The notes beneath the pieces are model-generated. The model was not told the DNA's origin and did no database searches. It was given only the letters and a program-made list of their open reading frames with translations. Of a stretch of DNA of 64,000 nt, positions 10,685 through 19,954 are shown piece after piece. Numbering within the stretch: position 1 is the stretch's first letter; every line of letters starts with the position of its first letter. The translations under genes and the position numbers were made by a program. The DNA comes from Methanobrevibacter millerae (lineage in GTDB: Archaea > Methanobacteriota > Methanobacteria > Methanobacteriales > Methanobacteriaceae), in assembly GCF_900103415.1 (NCBI RefSeq), contig NZ_FMXB01000009.1, positions 48,463 to 112,462 of the forward strand, written 5' to 3'.

Positions 10685-12187
10685 ATGGAAATCAATATGA
10701 AAAACAAATGGCATATAATACTTTATTTGGCTATCCTATGCTTTTTCGCATTGAGCTTTTTCAAATATGAAAACTACATTGCTCCGGGATTTGAAATAGC
10801 AATGTTCATATGGGTTTTCATTATAGGATCTGTTTCTCTTTACTATTACACGAAAAACGAAGACAATCACCATAAGGTTGCATTAATAATAATACTGCTT
10901 TTTGGAATAACGTGCGTCTTTTTAACGCCAATCGATGACGTATCTGACGAACAGGAGCATTTTGTCAGATCAGAAATCGTATCGACCGGACAGGTGCTTA
11001 CCGATTACGTTCCTATTCCGAATACAACAGTGAACGGATACAAGACAATAGAATCAGTTACATTGCTTGGCGAAAACGCCGGAAAGAACGTCTTCGCAAC
11101 GGACGTGGACGATTCGAAGATAAGCTTTACGCCGTCTTATTTTAACTCAGCATTTTCACAGAACCCATTTTATTCCTATCTTCCTCAGGCGATTGGAATA
11201 TTAATGGCTAAGCTTCTGGACTTGAATGCAATATGGCTTTTATGGCTTGGAAGAATCTTTAATCTGGCATTGTATGCAGGAATCGTAACCTTTGCCATTC
11301 GCAAAACCCCGATTATGAAGTTTCCTATGCTGATAGTGTCAATTTTACCTTTGGCCATATACCAGGCGGCATCACTGAGCGTTGACGGAATGTTTTCAGC
11401 CCTGGCAATACTGGCTTTTGCATACTTTTTATACTTCTACAAGACTCCTAAAATCAAATGGAGTGATTTAGGTATCTTTTATATAGCTATAATACTGTGC
11501 GGACTTCTAAAAACGCCGTTCCTGGCACTGTCATTGCTGCTCTTTCTGGTTCCGGGCGACCACTTTGAAAGCAAAAACCAGAACATAATATCAAAGGCTG
11601 CCATTCTGCTTGCGTTAATAATAGGTCTTGTATGGGGAGGCTATTCAACAAGCGTTTTAGGCAATTCCTGGAGAGGAGAGTTCTTTGCAAGCCATCATGT
11701 TAATGCAACAGAACAGATGACATATCTCTTAAGCCATCCGAGCTTTGCGGTCGAAAGGTTTTTCAACGTCTTCAGCCAGTTTCCAACGATTGCAGAAAGG
11801 TTCTTTTACTTCTCAAATGATGTTCGCAATTATTCATCCCTGCTCATGGCAATCCTGTACCTGCTCTTCTTTGTAATATTCAGTCTGGTTTATCCTCTTG
11901 ATGAAAAGTTTGAAATTAAAACTAGAGCTAAAGGACTGTTGATAGGATTTCTAATTTATGTTGGTGTTATAGGCGTTCAATATCTCACTTGGGCTAGCGT
12001 CGGTGCTGAAAGCGTTATTAATGGTGTGTTCGGCCGTTACTTCATGCCGCTTCTCATATTCGTGCCGCTTGTCATTAACACTGACTTTTTTGAATACGAC
12101 AGGGAAACATTGTCACTGCTCTTCTTAACGATAGCTGTAAGTTTCATTTCAGGAATGATACTGCTTACGGTTTCAGTTAAATACTAA
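10685..12187 (+). CDS. DUF2142-type multi-span membrane protein
   Basis: About 500 residues with roughly 11-12 hydrophobic segments. The loop after the third segment contains LTPIDDVSDEQEHFVRSE, the acidic P-x-x-D-E-x-x-H-F signature of DUF2142 proteins, which are predicted to be GT-C-like membrane transferases. It follows the secreted glycosidase-like gene by 11 bases. Its stop overlaps the stop of a convergent paralogue by four bases. Two paralogues lie at 12184-13713 and 15764-17269. With the GtrA and GT2 genes nearby, it could be the membrane transferase that moves a polyprenol-linked sugar to a surface polymer; that role is inferred. Confidence 0.75.
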   Translation: MEINMKNKWHIILYLAILCFFALSFFKYENYIAPGFEIAMFIWVFIIGSVSLYYYTKNEDNHHKVALIIILLFGITCVFLTPIDDVSDEQEHFVRSEIVSTGQVLTDYVPIPNTTVNGYKTIESVTLLGENAGKNVFATDVDDSKISFTPSYFNSAFSQNPFYSYLPQAIGILMAKLLDLNAIWLLWLGRIFNLALYAGIVTFAIRKTPIMKFPMLIVSILPLAIYQAASLSVDGMFSALAILAFAYFLYFYKTPKIKWSDLGIFYIAIILCGLLKTPFLALSLLLFLVPGDHFESKNQNIISKAAILLALIIGLVWGGYSTSVLGNSWRGEFFASHHVNATEQMTYLLSHPSFAVERFFNVFSQFPTIAERFFYFSNDVRNYSSLLMAILYLLFFVIFSLVYPLDEKFEIKTRAKGLLIGFLIYVGVIGVQYLTWASVGAESVINGVFGRYFMPLLIFVPLVINTDFFEYDRETLSLLFLTIAVSFISGMILLTVSVKY

Positions 12188-13713
12188 TAGAACCTGCAGA
12201 CGGTCAGAATTGCAAATGATGATAATAAGACAACACTCGTTAAAACTATCATCTTATCTATTTTTTCATCTTCAGCAGAGTTATTGTTCAATCCGAAAAT
12301 TAACGGAAGCAGAGCCAAAAGAGGAATGAAGTATCTTGGCTGAATGTCAACGCTATACACTATACCCACAGGACTCCAGTTTAAAAGCTGTATCGTGAAA
12401 GTGCCGAAAAATATGATTAATGCTGTTATCAGCGCACCTACTCTTGTTATGGTTGACAGCTCGACCTTATTGGGATACAGAAATATTACCGCTCCCATAA
12501 ATAAAAGACCCAATATGGTCATCAATTTTGATTCATAGGCCCAATCTGCCATTCCAAAATAAAACAGCCCAGAGAATATATGCTCGAGATAATTGAAGGC
12601 ATTTCCATATGCAACAGCAGCCTTAAGTAAATGACTGGATAAATAGCCAATCTGGCCGGACATGCTGACATTGTTCTCGGTAAAATAAGCTGCCCTAAAG
12701 GAGAACATGTAGTTAGGTGTTGCATAAAATTTAGCCCACAGTATTCCCAATGCCGCAACAGCTAAAAATGCAATGATATTATAATAGAATGGAGTCTTGA
12801 ACTTGTCCTTAGGAATCACGAAGAGTAAAAATATCAGTGCGAGATACGGAAGCTTGCATAATCCGCACAAAAGAACTAAAATCGAGAATATGCCCAAATC
12901 CTTCAAATCAATGGAAGAATCCTCAGATTTAAGCATATATAAAAAGTATCCGATAATGAGAAAAGCCAATCCGTTTATCGTGACGTCAATGCTTAATGAT
13001 GCGGCCTGGAAAAGGGCTAATGGTATGCATGCCATTGCCATTAATGGAATCTTAAAGACTGAGGCTTTTTTTACCGCCCTTGAAATAAGGAATGCATATA
13101 AAACTAAATTTCCAATGCGGCCGAGCCATAAAATCCAAATCATGTTTAAGTCAAGGAGTTTGGCAAAAAATATGCCGATTCCCTGAGCGAGATAGCCGAA
13201 AAATGGATTCTGCATAAAGGCCGAAGAATAGATAACCGGAGTATAATCGATTTTAAGATTGTCAATGTCGCTTGTAAAAACCGTGTTTCCTATTTGACTG
13301 GTAAAATCAACGGCACTTTTGATTGTATTGAATCCTGTAAAGCTATTGTTTGTGAATTGAGGTTCTGGTATCAATACGCCGCTTGAAGTTAACTCTGATC
13401 TGACCAGATGCTCATTTTCATCCGGAACAACACACATTGGAGTTAAAAATGCACATATCAATCCGAATAATATTATTACAATAAATGCAACCTTATAAAG
13501 CTCGCTGTCATGCAAATCATAATAAATGATTGAAAATACACCAAAAATAATTGTTAAAACAAAAACACCCAATTCCATGACTGGATGAGCGTAATTGTCG
13601 ACTGACGCTATGGACAGGGTCAAAACTAAAACAAGTAAAAAGTAAATCAATAGATATTTCCTGTTTTCAATCGCTGATTTGTAATACTTTTCAAAATTAA
13701 CTTCAAATTCCAT
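12184..13713 (-). CDS. DUF2142-type multi-span membrane protein
   Basis: A 509-residue paralogue of the preceding gene, convergent with it (TAA/TAG stops interlocked at 12184-12187). The same loop reads LTPMCVVPDENEHLVRSEL, followed by the conserved SSAFMQNPFFGYLAQGIGI stretch and about 11 membrane segments. It is transcribed alone on this strand. Its divergent neighbour is the GT2 gene at 13833, so the two may share the 119-base promoter region. Function is inferred from family and context to be surface-glycan assembly. Confidence 0.72.
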   Translation of the reverse strand: MEFEVNFEKYYKSAIENRKYLLIYFLLVLVLTLSIASVDNYAHPVMELGVFVLTIIFGVFSIIYYDLHDSELYKVAFIVIILFGLICAFLTPMCVVPDENEHLVRSELTSSGVLIPEPQFTNNSFTGFNTIKSAVDFTSQIGNTVFTSDIDNLKIDYTPVIYSSAFMQNPFFGYLAQGIGIFFAKLLDLNMIWILWLGRIGNLVLYAFLISRAVKKASVFKIPLMAMACIPLALFQAASLSIDVTINGLAFLIIGYFLYMLKSEDSSIDLKDLGIFSILVLLCGLCKLPYLALIFLLFVIPKDKFKTPFYYNIIAFLAVAALGILWAKFYATPNYMFSFRAAYFTENNVSMSGQIGYLSSHLLKAAVAYGNAFNYLEHIFSGLFYFGMADWAYESKLMTILGLLFMGAVIFLYPNKVELSTITRVGALITALIIFFGTFTIQLLNWSPVGIVYSVDIQPRYFIPLLALLPLIFGLNNNSAEDEKIDKMIVLTSVVLLSSFAILTVCRFY

Positions 13714-13832
13714 TATAATAATATTGAGCGGATATGATATTTAAATAATATTAAAAATATAATAATTGATATTAATGTTTAAGGTGAATGAATTTAAAAG
13801 CAATTCGAATGAGGATAATTTAGGTACTTAAT

Positions 13833-14738
13833 ATGAATTTAGAAATCGTAGTTCCATGCTATAATGAAGAAAGAAACATTCTCAGGTTTTATATCGAAAT
13901 AGACAATGTCTTAAATGATGACATCGACTGGCAAATCATCTTTGTTAACGACGGTTCAGATGATGATACATTAGCTGAAATCAAAAAGCTTGAAAACGCG
14001 AAATACATCTCATTTTCAAGGAACTTCGGAAAGGAAGCTGCAATCTATGCGGGACTGAAGAAAACGACTGCAGAATATGTAATATTAATGGATGCTGACC
14101 TGCAGGATCCTCCGTCATTAATACCTGAAATGCTTACATACATCGACGACTATGACATTGTCGCCACAAGGCGCGTCACAAGAACCGGCGAGCCGAAAAT
14201 AAGATCATTTTTCGCAAGAAGATTCTACAGCATAATGAACAGGATGAGTGATATCGAGCTTGTTGACGGCGCCCGTGACTTCAGACTGATGAAAAGAAAC
14301 GTTGTGGATTCCGTTCTTGAATTGAATGAAATTAACCGTTTTTCAAAAGGAATATTTCAGTGGGTCGGATTTGACACCAAATGGATTGAATACGAAAACA
14401 TAGAAAGGGCTGAAGGCGAAACGAGCTGGTCATTCTGGCAGCTGTTTAAATATTCGATTGAGGGAATCGTGTCATTTACCGTTGCTCCGCTTTACATTTC
14501 AACGATTATCGGAATCATATTTTCAATAATATCATTCTTTTCAATTCTTTTCATCGTTATAAGAACGCTGATTTTCGGAGACCCAGTAAGCGGTTGGCCA
14601 TCTACAATAAGCATTATCTTACTTATTGGAGGTATACAGCTCTTTTCAATAGGAGTTTTAGGTCAGTACCTTGCAAAAACATATATTGAAACTAAAAACA
14701 GACCTAAATATATCATAAAAGAAGATAATTTTAATTAG
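13833..14738 (+). CDS. GtrB-like polyprenol-phosphate glycosyltransferase (GT2)
   Basis: A 301-residue GT2 enzyme. The N-terminal GT-A domain has VPCYNEERN, VNDGSDDDT, the metal-binding MDADLQDPP and the acceptor-side motif ERAEGETSW. Two C-terminal hydrophobic hairpin segments (about 220-245 and 255-280) match the GtrB/ArnC layout, in which a sugar is moved from a nucleotide donor to a polyprenol phosphate at the cytoplasmic face. The start is the first ATG after a weak leader. The neighbourhood (DUF2142 proteins, GtrA) supports a GtrA/GtrB type system. The sugar cannot be read from the sequence. Confidence 0.85.
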   Translation: MNLEIVVPCYNEERNILRFYIEIDNVLNDDIDWQIIFVNDGSDDDTLAEIKKLENAKYISFSRNFGKEAAIYAGLKKTTAEYVILMDADLQDPPSLIPEMLTYIDDYDIVATRRVTRTGEPKIRSFFARRFYSIMNRMSDIELVDGARDFRLMKRNVVDSVLELNEINRFSKGIFQWVGFDTKWIEYENIERAEGETSWSFWQLFKYSIEGIVSFTVAPLYISTIIGIIFSIISFFSILFIVIRTLIFGDPVSGWPSTISIILLIGGIQLFSIGVLGQYLAKTYIETKNRPKYIIKEDNFN

Positions 14739-14740
14739 AT

Positions 14741-15664
14741 TTATTTTTTATTTACTTTTAAGCCTGTCAGGAATTGTTCAAATGACTCGTCATGCTGCTT
14801 TTTAATTACGTGAAGGATTACGCCTGTGAAAAATATTATCGTGGCAACTACAACAACAATTGAAACGATAATTAATGTAGGGATTTTTTCCACGTATCCG
14901 GTCTGTAAAAAAGAGAGTAAAACCGGAATGAAATAAATCAAAGCTATAAACAATAAAATTAAAGTAACAATTGAAAAGAACACGAATGGCCTTGTATCCC
15001 TAAAGAATGAAAACATTAACCTGACTACCTTTAATCCATCGCTGTAAGTATTTAATTTTGATTCACTGCCTTCAATACGGTCCTTATATTCAACTTGAAT
15101 TTCCTCTATTGAGAAATTATGGTTTAGGGCAAATATCGTCATTTCGGTTTCGATTTCAAATTCCTTTGAAGAAACCGGAAACGATTTGACAAATTCCCAA
15201 CTGAAGCCTCTCAAACCGGTCATAATATCTGATATGTCGCTTCCATAAACAGTATTGATGAATTTTCGGACAAACTTGTTTCCAGATCCGTGGAATCTGC
15301 GCTTGTTCTCCTCAAAATAAGTGCTTGAAAGCCTGTCTCCAATTACCATGTCCGCCTTTCCGGAAAAAATAAGCTCTTCGATTTGAGGGCCCACATCAGC
15401 CGGATAGGTATCGTCGGCATCGACCATTATGTAGCAGTCGGCATCGATGTCGCGAAACATTGACCTTACAACATTACCTTTTCCTTGCTTGAATTCCCTT
15501 TTAACAATAGCTCCGGTGTTTTTGGCGATTTCATAACTGTTATCGGTGGAATTATTGTCATAAACGTAAATATCAGCCTCAGGCATATGCTCTTTAAAGT
15601 CGAGGATGACCTTTTCTATAGTCATTTCTTCATTGTAGCATGGAATTAGAATAGCAGTTTTCAT
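14741..15664 (-). CDS. Dolichol-phosphate-mannose-synthase-like glycosyltransferase (GT2)
   Basis: A 307-residue GT2 protein, convergent with the GtrB-like gene (two bases apart). It has IPCYNEEMTI, YDNNSTDNS, FKQGKGNVV, and VDADDTYPAD as the metal-binding motif, followed by GDRLSSTYFE and a TGLRGFS loop. Two C-terminal membrane helices occupy about residues 225-250 and 265-290. The layout fits DPM1-like enzymes that charge polyprenol phosphate with a hexose. It is only distantly similar to the neighbouring GT2, so the two probably supply different sugars. Confidence 0.82.
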   Translation of the reverse strand: MKTAILIPCYNEEMTIEKVILDFKEHMPEADIYVYDNNSTDNSYEIAKNTGAIVKREFKQGKGNVVRSMFRDIDADCYIMVDADDTYPADVGPQIEELIFSGKADMVIGDRLSSTYFEENKRRFHGSGNKFVRKFINTVYGSDISDIMTGLRGFSWEFVKSFPVSSKEFEIETEMTIFALNHNFSIEEIQVEYKDRIEGSESKLNTYSDGLKVVRLMFSFFRDTRPFVFFSIVTLILLFIALIYFIPVLLSFLQTGYVEKIPTLIIVSIVVVVATIIFFTGVILHVIKKQHDESFEQFLTGLKVNKK

Positions 15665-15763
15665 TTTAAAAATCCTTTTCTTTTATTATAAGTTTATTTT
15701 TTAAATAATAAAATACTTTCTAATTATAAAACTTAAATATATTAAAAAAACAAATTAGAATAC

Positions 15764-17269
15764 ATGAATAGATTGATGGAGGATTTTGCAGATAAGCAGA
15801 ACAGAAATTATTTTCTGGCATTTATAATCCTGACTATTTTTGCCACATTATGCCTGTTTACTCAGGACAACTATGCTTCTCCATTAAAGGAAATCATAAT
15901 CCTATTTGTAACATTGATTTTTGGAATAATTTCAATAGCCAGCTACGTTAAGGAAAGAAAGATTCATAAGACTGCCGTTATCATAATTATCCTTTTCGGA
16001 ATGATGTGTGTTTTCCTATCACCAATCTGCAGCGTTTCAGATGAATTGGAGCATTTTACAAGATCCGAAATAACCACACAGGGCGTTTTGTTTCCTGAAT
16101 ACATTACGCAGGACAACATTTCAGGATTTAAGACAATTGAATCCACAAGCAACACTGAACCGAGAGACCATACAATTTTCGAAACGGACTGGGATACTCA
16201 AAAGATTAATTTCACCGAAGTCCTTTCGAATTCGGCATTTCAGCAGAATCCATTTTACGTCTACATTGCTCAGGCGATAGGAATTGAGCTTGCAAAGATT
16301 TTAAACATAAATAACATTTCCCTTTTGTGGTTTGCAAGAATCTGCAACCTTCTTCTGTATGCGGGACTGTGCGGTATTGCAATCAAGCAAACACCAATGC
16401 TTAAGATGCCTATGGCCGTGATAGCCTGTTTCCCGTTAAGCATAATTCAGGCGGCATCATGCAGCAGCGATGCATTCATATTCAGTTTCACGCTGGTGGT
16501 AATCGCCTATCTGGCCCACATGTACAAATCAAAAGATGCAAGCCTAACCAAAAAGCATATTTTAATCTATACGGTAATGGTTGTGGTTTTAGGATTGACC
16601 AAAGTAACCTTAGGAGCATTAATTCTTTTATTAGTGATAATTCCTAAAAGCAAGTTCAAAACCCCTAGCGATTATTATTCTATACTGATTTCAATTGTAA
16701 TTGTCCTTTTGTCCTTACTGGCATGGTCCAAATTTTACGCAGTCGATGGCATAACCCATTCATGGAGAAGAGAACTTTTCAAAATAAAACATGTCAATTC
16801 AACAGAGCAGATTTCCTATTTAATGTCAAATCCTCAGGCAATAGTTACCTTTGCGCGGATTGGAGACCAGCTGCCTACACAGATTTATGCACTTACAAGG
16901 TTCTATTCAGAATATCCAACATCTGCATTATTAAACTACGTTTACTTCATCTTCGCGATGCTTTTTGCACTATTCTATCCTATAAAGGAAAATTTAAGCA
17001 AAAACAAAAGGTTAATAATTGGTTTTATTATAGCTATAATAATCTTAGGGACTTATATTGTCCAATACCTGACTTGGGCTCCCGTCGGATCAATTAACCT
17101 TCTGGATGCCGGCGTAGTTCCAAGATATTTCCTGCCAGTGCTGGTTCTGATTCCCCTGATATTCAATGTCAACAATAAAAACTTTAAAAATCAAGAACTT
17201 ACAATAATAACATGTATAACAATATTTTTATCAAGTGCAATCATGTTCATTGCAACGATGCTATATTAA
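15764..17269 (+). CDS. DUF2142-type multi-span membrane protein
   Basis: The third DUF2142 paralogue in the island, 501 residues. The signature loop reads LSPICSVSDELEHFTRSEI, followed by NSAFQQNPFYVYIAQAIGIEL and WRRELFKIKHVNSTEQ, a stretch also recognisable in the copy at 10685. About 11 membrane segments. The GtrA gene starts just after its stop, so the two are almost surely one transcript. That pairing argues for a membrane transferase working with a flippase. Confidence 0.75.
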   Translation: MNRLMEDFADKQNRNYFLAFIILTIFATLCLFTQDNYASPLKEIIILFVTLIFGIISIASYVKERKIHKTAVIIIILFGMMCVFLSPICSVSDELEHFTRSEITTQGVLFPEYITQDNISGFKTIESTSNTEPRDHTIFETDWDTQKINFTEVLSNSAFQQNPFYVYIAQAIGIELAKILNINNISLLWFARICNLLLYAGLCGIAIKQTPMLKMPMAVIACFPLSIIQAASCSSDAFIFSFTLVVIAYLAHMYKSKDASLTKKHILIYTVMVVVLGLTKVTLGALILLLVIIPKSKFKTPSDYYSILISIVIVLLSLLAWSKFYAVDGITHSWRRELFKIKHVNSTEQISYLMSNPQAIVTFARIGDQLPTQIYALTRFYSEYPTSALLNYVYFIFAMLFALFYPIKENLSKNKRLIIGFIIAIIILGTYIVQYLTWAPVGSINLLDAGVVPRYFLPVLVLIPLIFNVNNKNFKNQELTIITCITIFLSSAIMFIATMLY

Positions 17270-17279
17270 GGTGATTAAA

Positions 17280-17711
17280 ATTAAGGATTTGACAAGAAAG
17301 CTATTTGTAGATAAAACCGATAACATTTTCCTTCAGTTTTTCAGATTCATATTCGTTGGAGGAACCGCATTTATAATCGATTTTAGCATATATTTCGCAC
17401 TGGTACAGTTCTTTGGCGTCAATTATCTGATATCAGCGGCCATTGCATTTTTCATATCAGTACTTGCAAACTATTATCTTTCAACGTCATGGGTATTCAA
17501 TCAAAGCCAAATCGAAAACAGGGCTATCGAATTCAACCTCTTTTTAGCGATAAGCTTTGTAGGCTTAATATTTACTGAAATACTGCTTTATATCTTTACT
17601 GACATGTGTTCAATAAACTATCTATGGTCAAAGATATTAGCATCTATCCTGGTACTCTTCTGGAACTTTTCAGCACGTCGTGTGATGTTTTACGGTAAAA
17701 AAATTAGTTGA
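17280..17711 (+). CDS. GtrA family membrane protein
   Basis: About 143 residues with four membrane segments and the GtrA pattern: FLQFFRFIFVGGTAFIIDF near the N-terminus, NYYLSTSWVF in the middle, and a final segment ending NFSARRVMFYG. GtrA proteins are thought to flip polyprenol-phosphate sugars across the membrane. No ATG is usable. GGTGA at 17270-17274 sits five bases before an in-frame ATT at 17280. The GTG inside that site (17271) is the only usual alternative close by, and an ATG at 17235 would lie inside the previous gene. I prefer ATT because the same arrangement recurs in this window. It lies directly behind a DUF2142 gene. Confidence 0.78.
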   Translation: MKDLTRKLFVDKTDNIFLQFFRFIFVGGTAFIIDFSIYFALVQFFGVNYLISAAIAFFISVLANYYLSTSWVFNQSQIENRAIEFNLFLAISFVGLIFTEILLYIFTDMCSINYLWSKILASILVLFWNFSARRVMFYGKKIS

Positions 17712-17807
17712 AAAAGCAAACATTATCAATCGGAACTTCTAAAATGGTACTAAGAATTTGATAACCCACCATATAATTTTAATATCACTTTCAATAATAA
17801 AATAAAT

Positions 17808-18842
17808 ATGCAAAATAAAGAAAGAATTTATTACATAGATATTTTAAAATCAATATCAATTTTTAGTGTTATTGTTATACATATATTTGCTTTAGGTAAT
17901 TCCGCGAAAGTGATGAATATAACAATATCTTATTTTGCTGAAATATTTAAATTTGCTGTTCCCGTTTTTTTAATGATAACTGGATCATTATTATTAAATA
18001 GAAATTATCAATCAAATTATTCATTTTTAAAAAAAAGAATAAAAAGAATAACTATTCCATATTTATTTTGGATAATCCTTATAATTCTAGCTTTGATAAT
18101 TCCTAATGGGATGACATCACAACCTGAAATAACAGAATGTATATATACAACATTTTTTAATTTTCCGCTTTCATGGTACTTCTGGCTTATGATTGGCGTG
18201 TATTTTACGATTCCTATAATAAATGAATTTATTAAAACTGATAAATTAAATTCAACTAAATATCTAGTAATAATGTTTGTTATTTCATCAATATTATATC
18301 AATTATTATCCTTTTTTAAAGCATATACGTATATTGATTTAACATTTTTCATATTACCAATTGGTTATTTGAGTTTAGGATATTTCTTATCAGGACTTGA
18401 ATTTAAAAATAAAAGAAATGTCTTAATTATTTCAATTATAATATTTATAATTACATCTATTATTGAAGTCTTATTCAATCAAGACTATAATTTAAATCTT
18501 ATTTTTGCTAATTTTCCAGCAGGTTTTACATCATTATTAGATGTTAGCATTATTAGAATTATTCAAGCAACTGCTGTCTTCTTATTTATAAAAAATCTTC
18601 CATTAAAAAAGTTTAAAATGAAAAAATTCTTCACTTCAATATCTAAATCATGTTATGGTATTTATTTAGTCCATATATTCATATATTTAATTGTTTTTCA
18701 CTATGTTCCTGTTAAAGGTACGGGTAGTGAAATTATGTTATTGTTTTTATCAAGTAGTGTCTTTATATTTTTAATATCTTGGATTATAGTTTTAATAATG
18801 TCAAAAATTCCAGTTTTATCGAAATTTTCGGGATATGCTTAG
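17808..18842 (+). CDS. Acyltransferase-3 family membrane protein (surface O-acyltransferase)
   Basis: A 344-residue protein with about ten membrane segments. It starts with ERIYYIDILKSISIFSVIVIHI, the acyltransferase-3 opening whose motif ends in an invariant His, and contains the FWLMIGVYFTIPIINEF stretch typical of the family. Members transfer acetyl or other acyl groups to sugars of surface polymers. Codon use is clearly more AT-rich than in the neighbouring glycan genes (long AT-only runs), which suggests recent transfer. A TATA-like element at about 17771-17778 sits about 30 bases upstream of the ATG and no ribosome binding site is visible, so the message may be nearly leaderless. It is the last gene of the glycan island. 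Confidence 0.82.
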   Translation: MQNKERIYYIDILKSISIFSVIVIHIFALGNSAKVMNITISYFAEIFKFAVPVFLMITGSLLLNRNYQSNYSFLKKRIKRITIPYLFWIILIILALIIPNGMTSQPEITECIYTTFFNFPLSWYFWLMIGVYFTIPIINEFIKTDKLNSTKYLVIMFVISSILYQLLSFFKAYTYIDLTFFILPIGYLSLGYFLSGLEFKNKRNVLIISIIIFIITSIIEVLFNQDYNLNLIFANFPAGFTSLLDVSIIRIIQATAVFLFIKNLPLKKFKMKKFFTSISKSCYGIYLVHIFIYLIVFHYVPVKGTGSEIMLLFLSSSVFIFLISWIIVLIMSKIPVLSKFSGYA

Positions 18843-18923
18843 TAAAATGTAGGAAATTTTATTAAAATATTAATATAATAAAAATCTTATTATTATCTAT
18901 CAAATTTTAGAAGGTATTTTAAA

Positions 18924-19946
18924 ATGGTTCCGAAGGTAATGATTATTTTAGGAAGTGGTTCTGACATTGCCATCGCTGAGAAATGTATGGATATTTTTGA
19001 AAAATTGGAAATCCCTTACAGTTTAAAAATTGCCTCAGCCCACAGAACACCCAAACTTGTCCGTGAAATTGTAAAACAAGCAACTGATGCTGGAATTGAA
19101 GTGTTTATAGGAATTGCGGGTCTTGCCGCCCACTTACCCGGCGCAATAGCGGCTTATACTCCAAGACCTGTTATTGGAGTTCCTGTTGACGTTAAAACCG
19201 GCGGCATTGATGCTCTGGACTCATGTGTTCAAATGCCTTATCCTTCACCTATCGCTACGGTCGGAATCGACAGGGGAGACAACGGAGCAATACTTGCCGC
19301 GCAATTCATGGCCATTCACGATGATGAAATTCGCCAGAAGGTCATTAAGCTGAGAAAGGAATATGAACGCAAGGTATATGACAGCAATAAAATCGTTGAC
19401 GAACTTGAAGACAAGAAATACCTTGTAAAGGACTTCCTAAGCGTTGAAAATATGGAAATCAGCGATGACGAATTCGTTGAAATCGATGATAGACTAATCA
19501 AAAAGGACGCAGACGTCGCAATAATAGCCGGAAGGCATTCAGACCTGATAACTGCTAAAAAAGTAGCCGCTACCCTGGACAGGCTTAAAATCAGCTATAA
19601 CATGAAAGTGGTATGTCCGATAAGATCCAACCAGAAATTCAAAAGCTACGTCAAGTCCGTTGAAAACTCAAAGATATTTATCGGAATCAGCTCAAACTCA
19701 TCACAAGTTACCGGAGCGCTGGTGGGCCTTACAGACAGGCCGGTCATCGGAGTTCCATGCGAAAACGAGCTTGGAAGGGAACATATGCTTACCACCGTTA
19801 ACATGCCGCCTGGAGTGCCTGTAGCAACCGTGGGAATTAACAACGGAAGAAATGCGGGAGTCCTTACCGGTGAAATACTTTCAATTAAAGATACCAATAT
19901 TATTGAACTTTTAACAAAATTAAAGGATAAAAAAATCAATTTGTAG
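18924..19946 (+). CDS. purE: N5-carboxyaminoimidazole/AIR carboxylase PurE, two-domain archaeal form
   Basis: The 340-residue protein holds two PurE domains. The first (about 1-160) has GSGSDIAIAEKC, SAHRTP, GIAGLAAHLPG and VIGVPV, the complete substrate loop of PurE. The second (about 190-340) has a diverged copy: AGRHSDLITAKK, GISSNSSQVTGAL, VIGVPCENELG and GVPVATVGI. The N-terminal copy therefore looks catalytic and the C-terminal one degenerate. This double form is what I know from Methanobacteriales. It makes carboxyaminoimidazole ribonucleotide in purine synthesis. The decarboxylase gene follows after eight bases. Confidence 0.92.
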   Translation: MVPKVMIILGSGSDIAIAEKCMDIFEKLEIPYSLKIASAHRTPKLVREIVKQATDAGIEVFIGIAGLAAHLPGAIAAYTPRPVIGVPVDVKTGGIDALDSCVQMPYPSPIATVGIDRGDNGAILAAQFMAIHDDEIRQKVIKLRKEYERKVYDSNKIVDELEDKKYLVKDFLSVENMEISDDEFVEIDDRLIKKDADVAIIAGRHSDLITAKKVAATLDRLKISYNMKVVCPIRSNQKFKSYVKSVENSKIFIGISSNSSQVTGALVGLTDRPVIGVPCENELGREHMLTTVNMPPGVPVATVGINNGRNAGVLTGEILSIKDTNIIELLTKLKDKKINL

Positions 19947-19954
19947 GGATTTAA

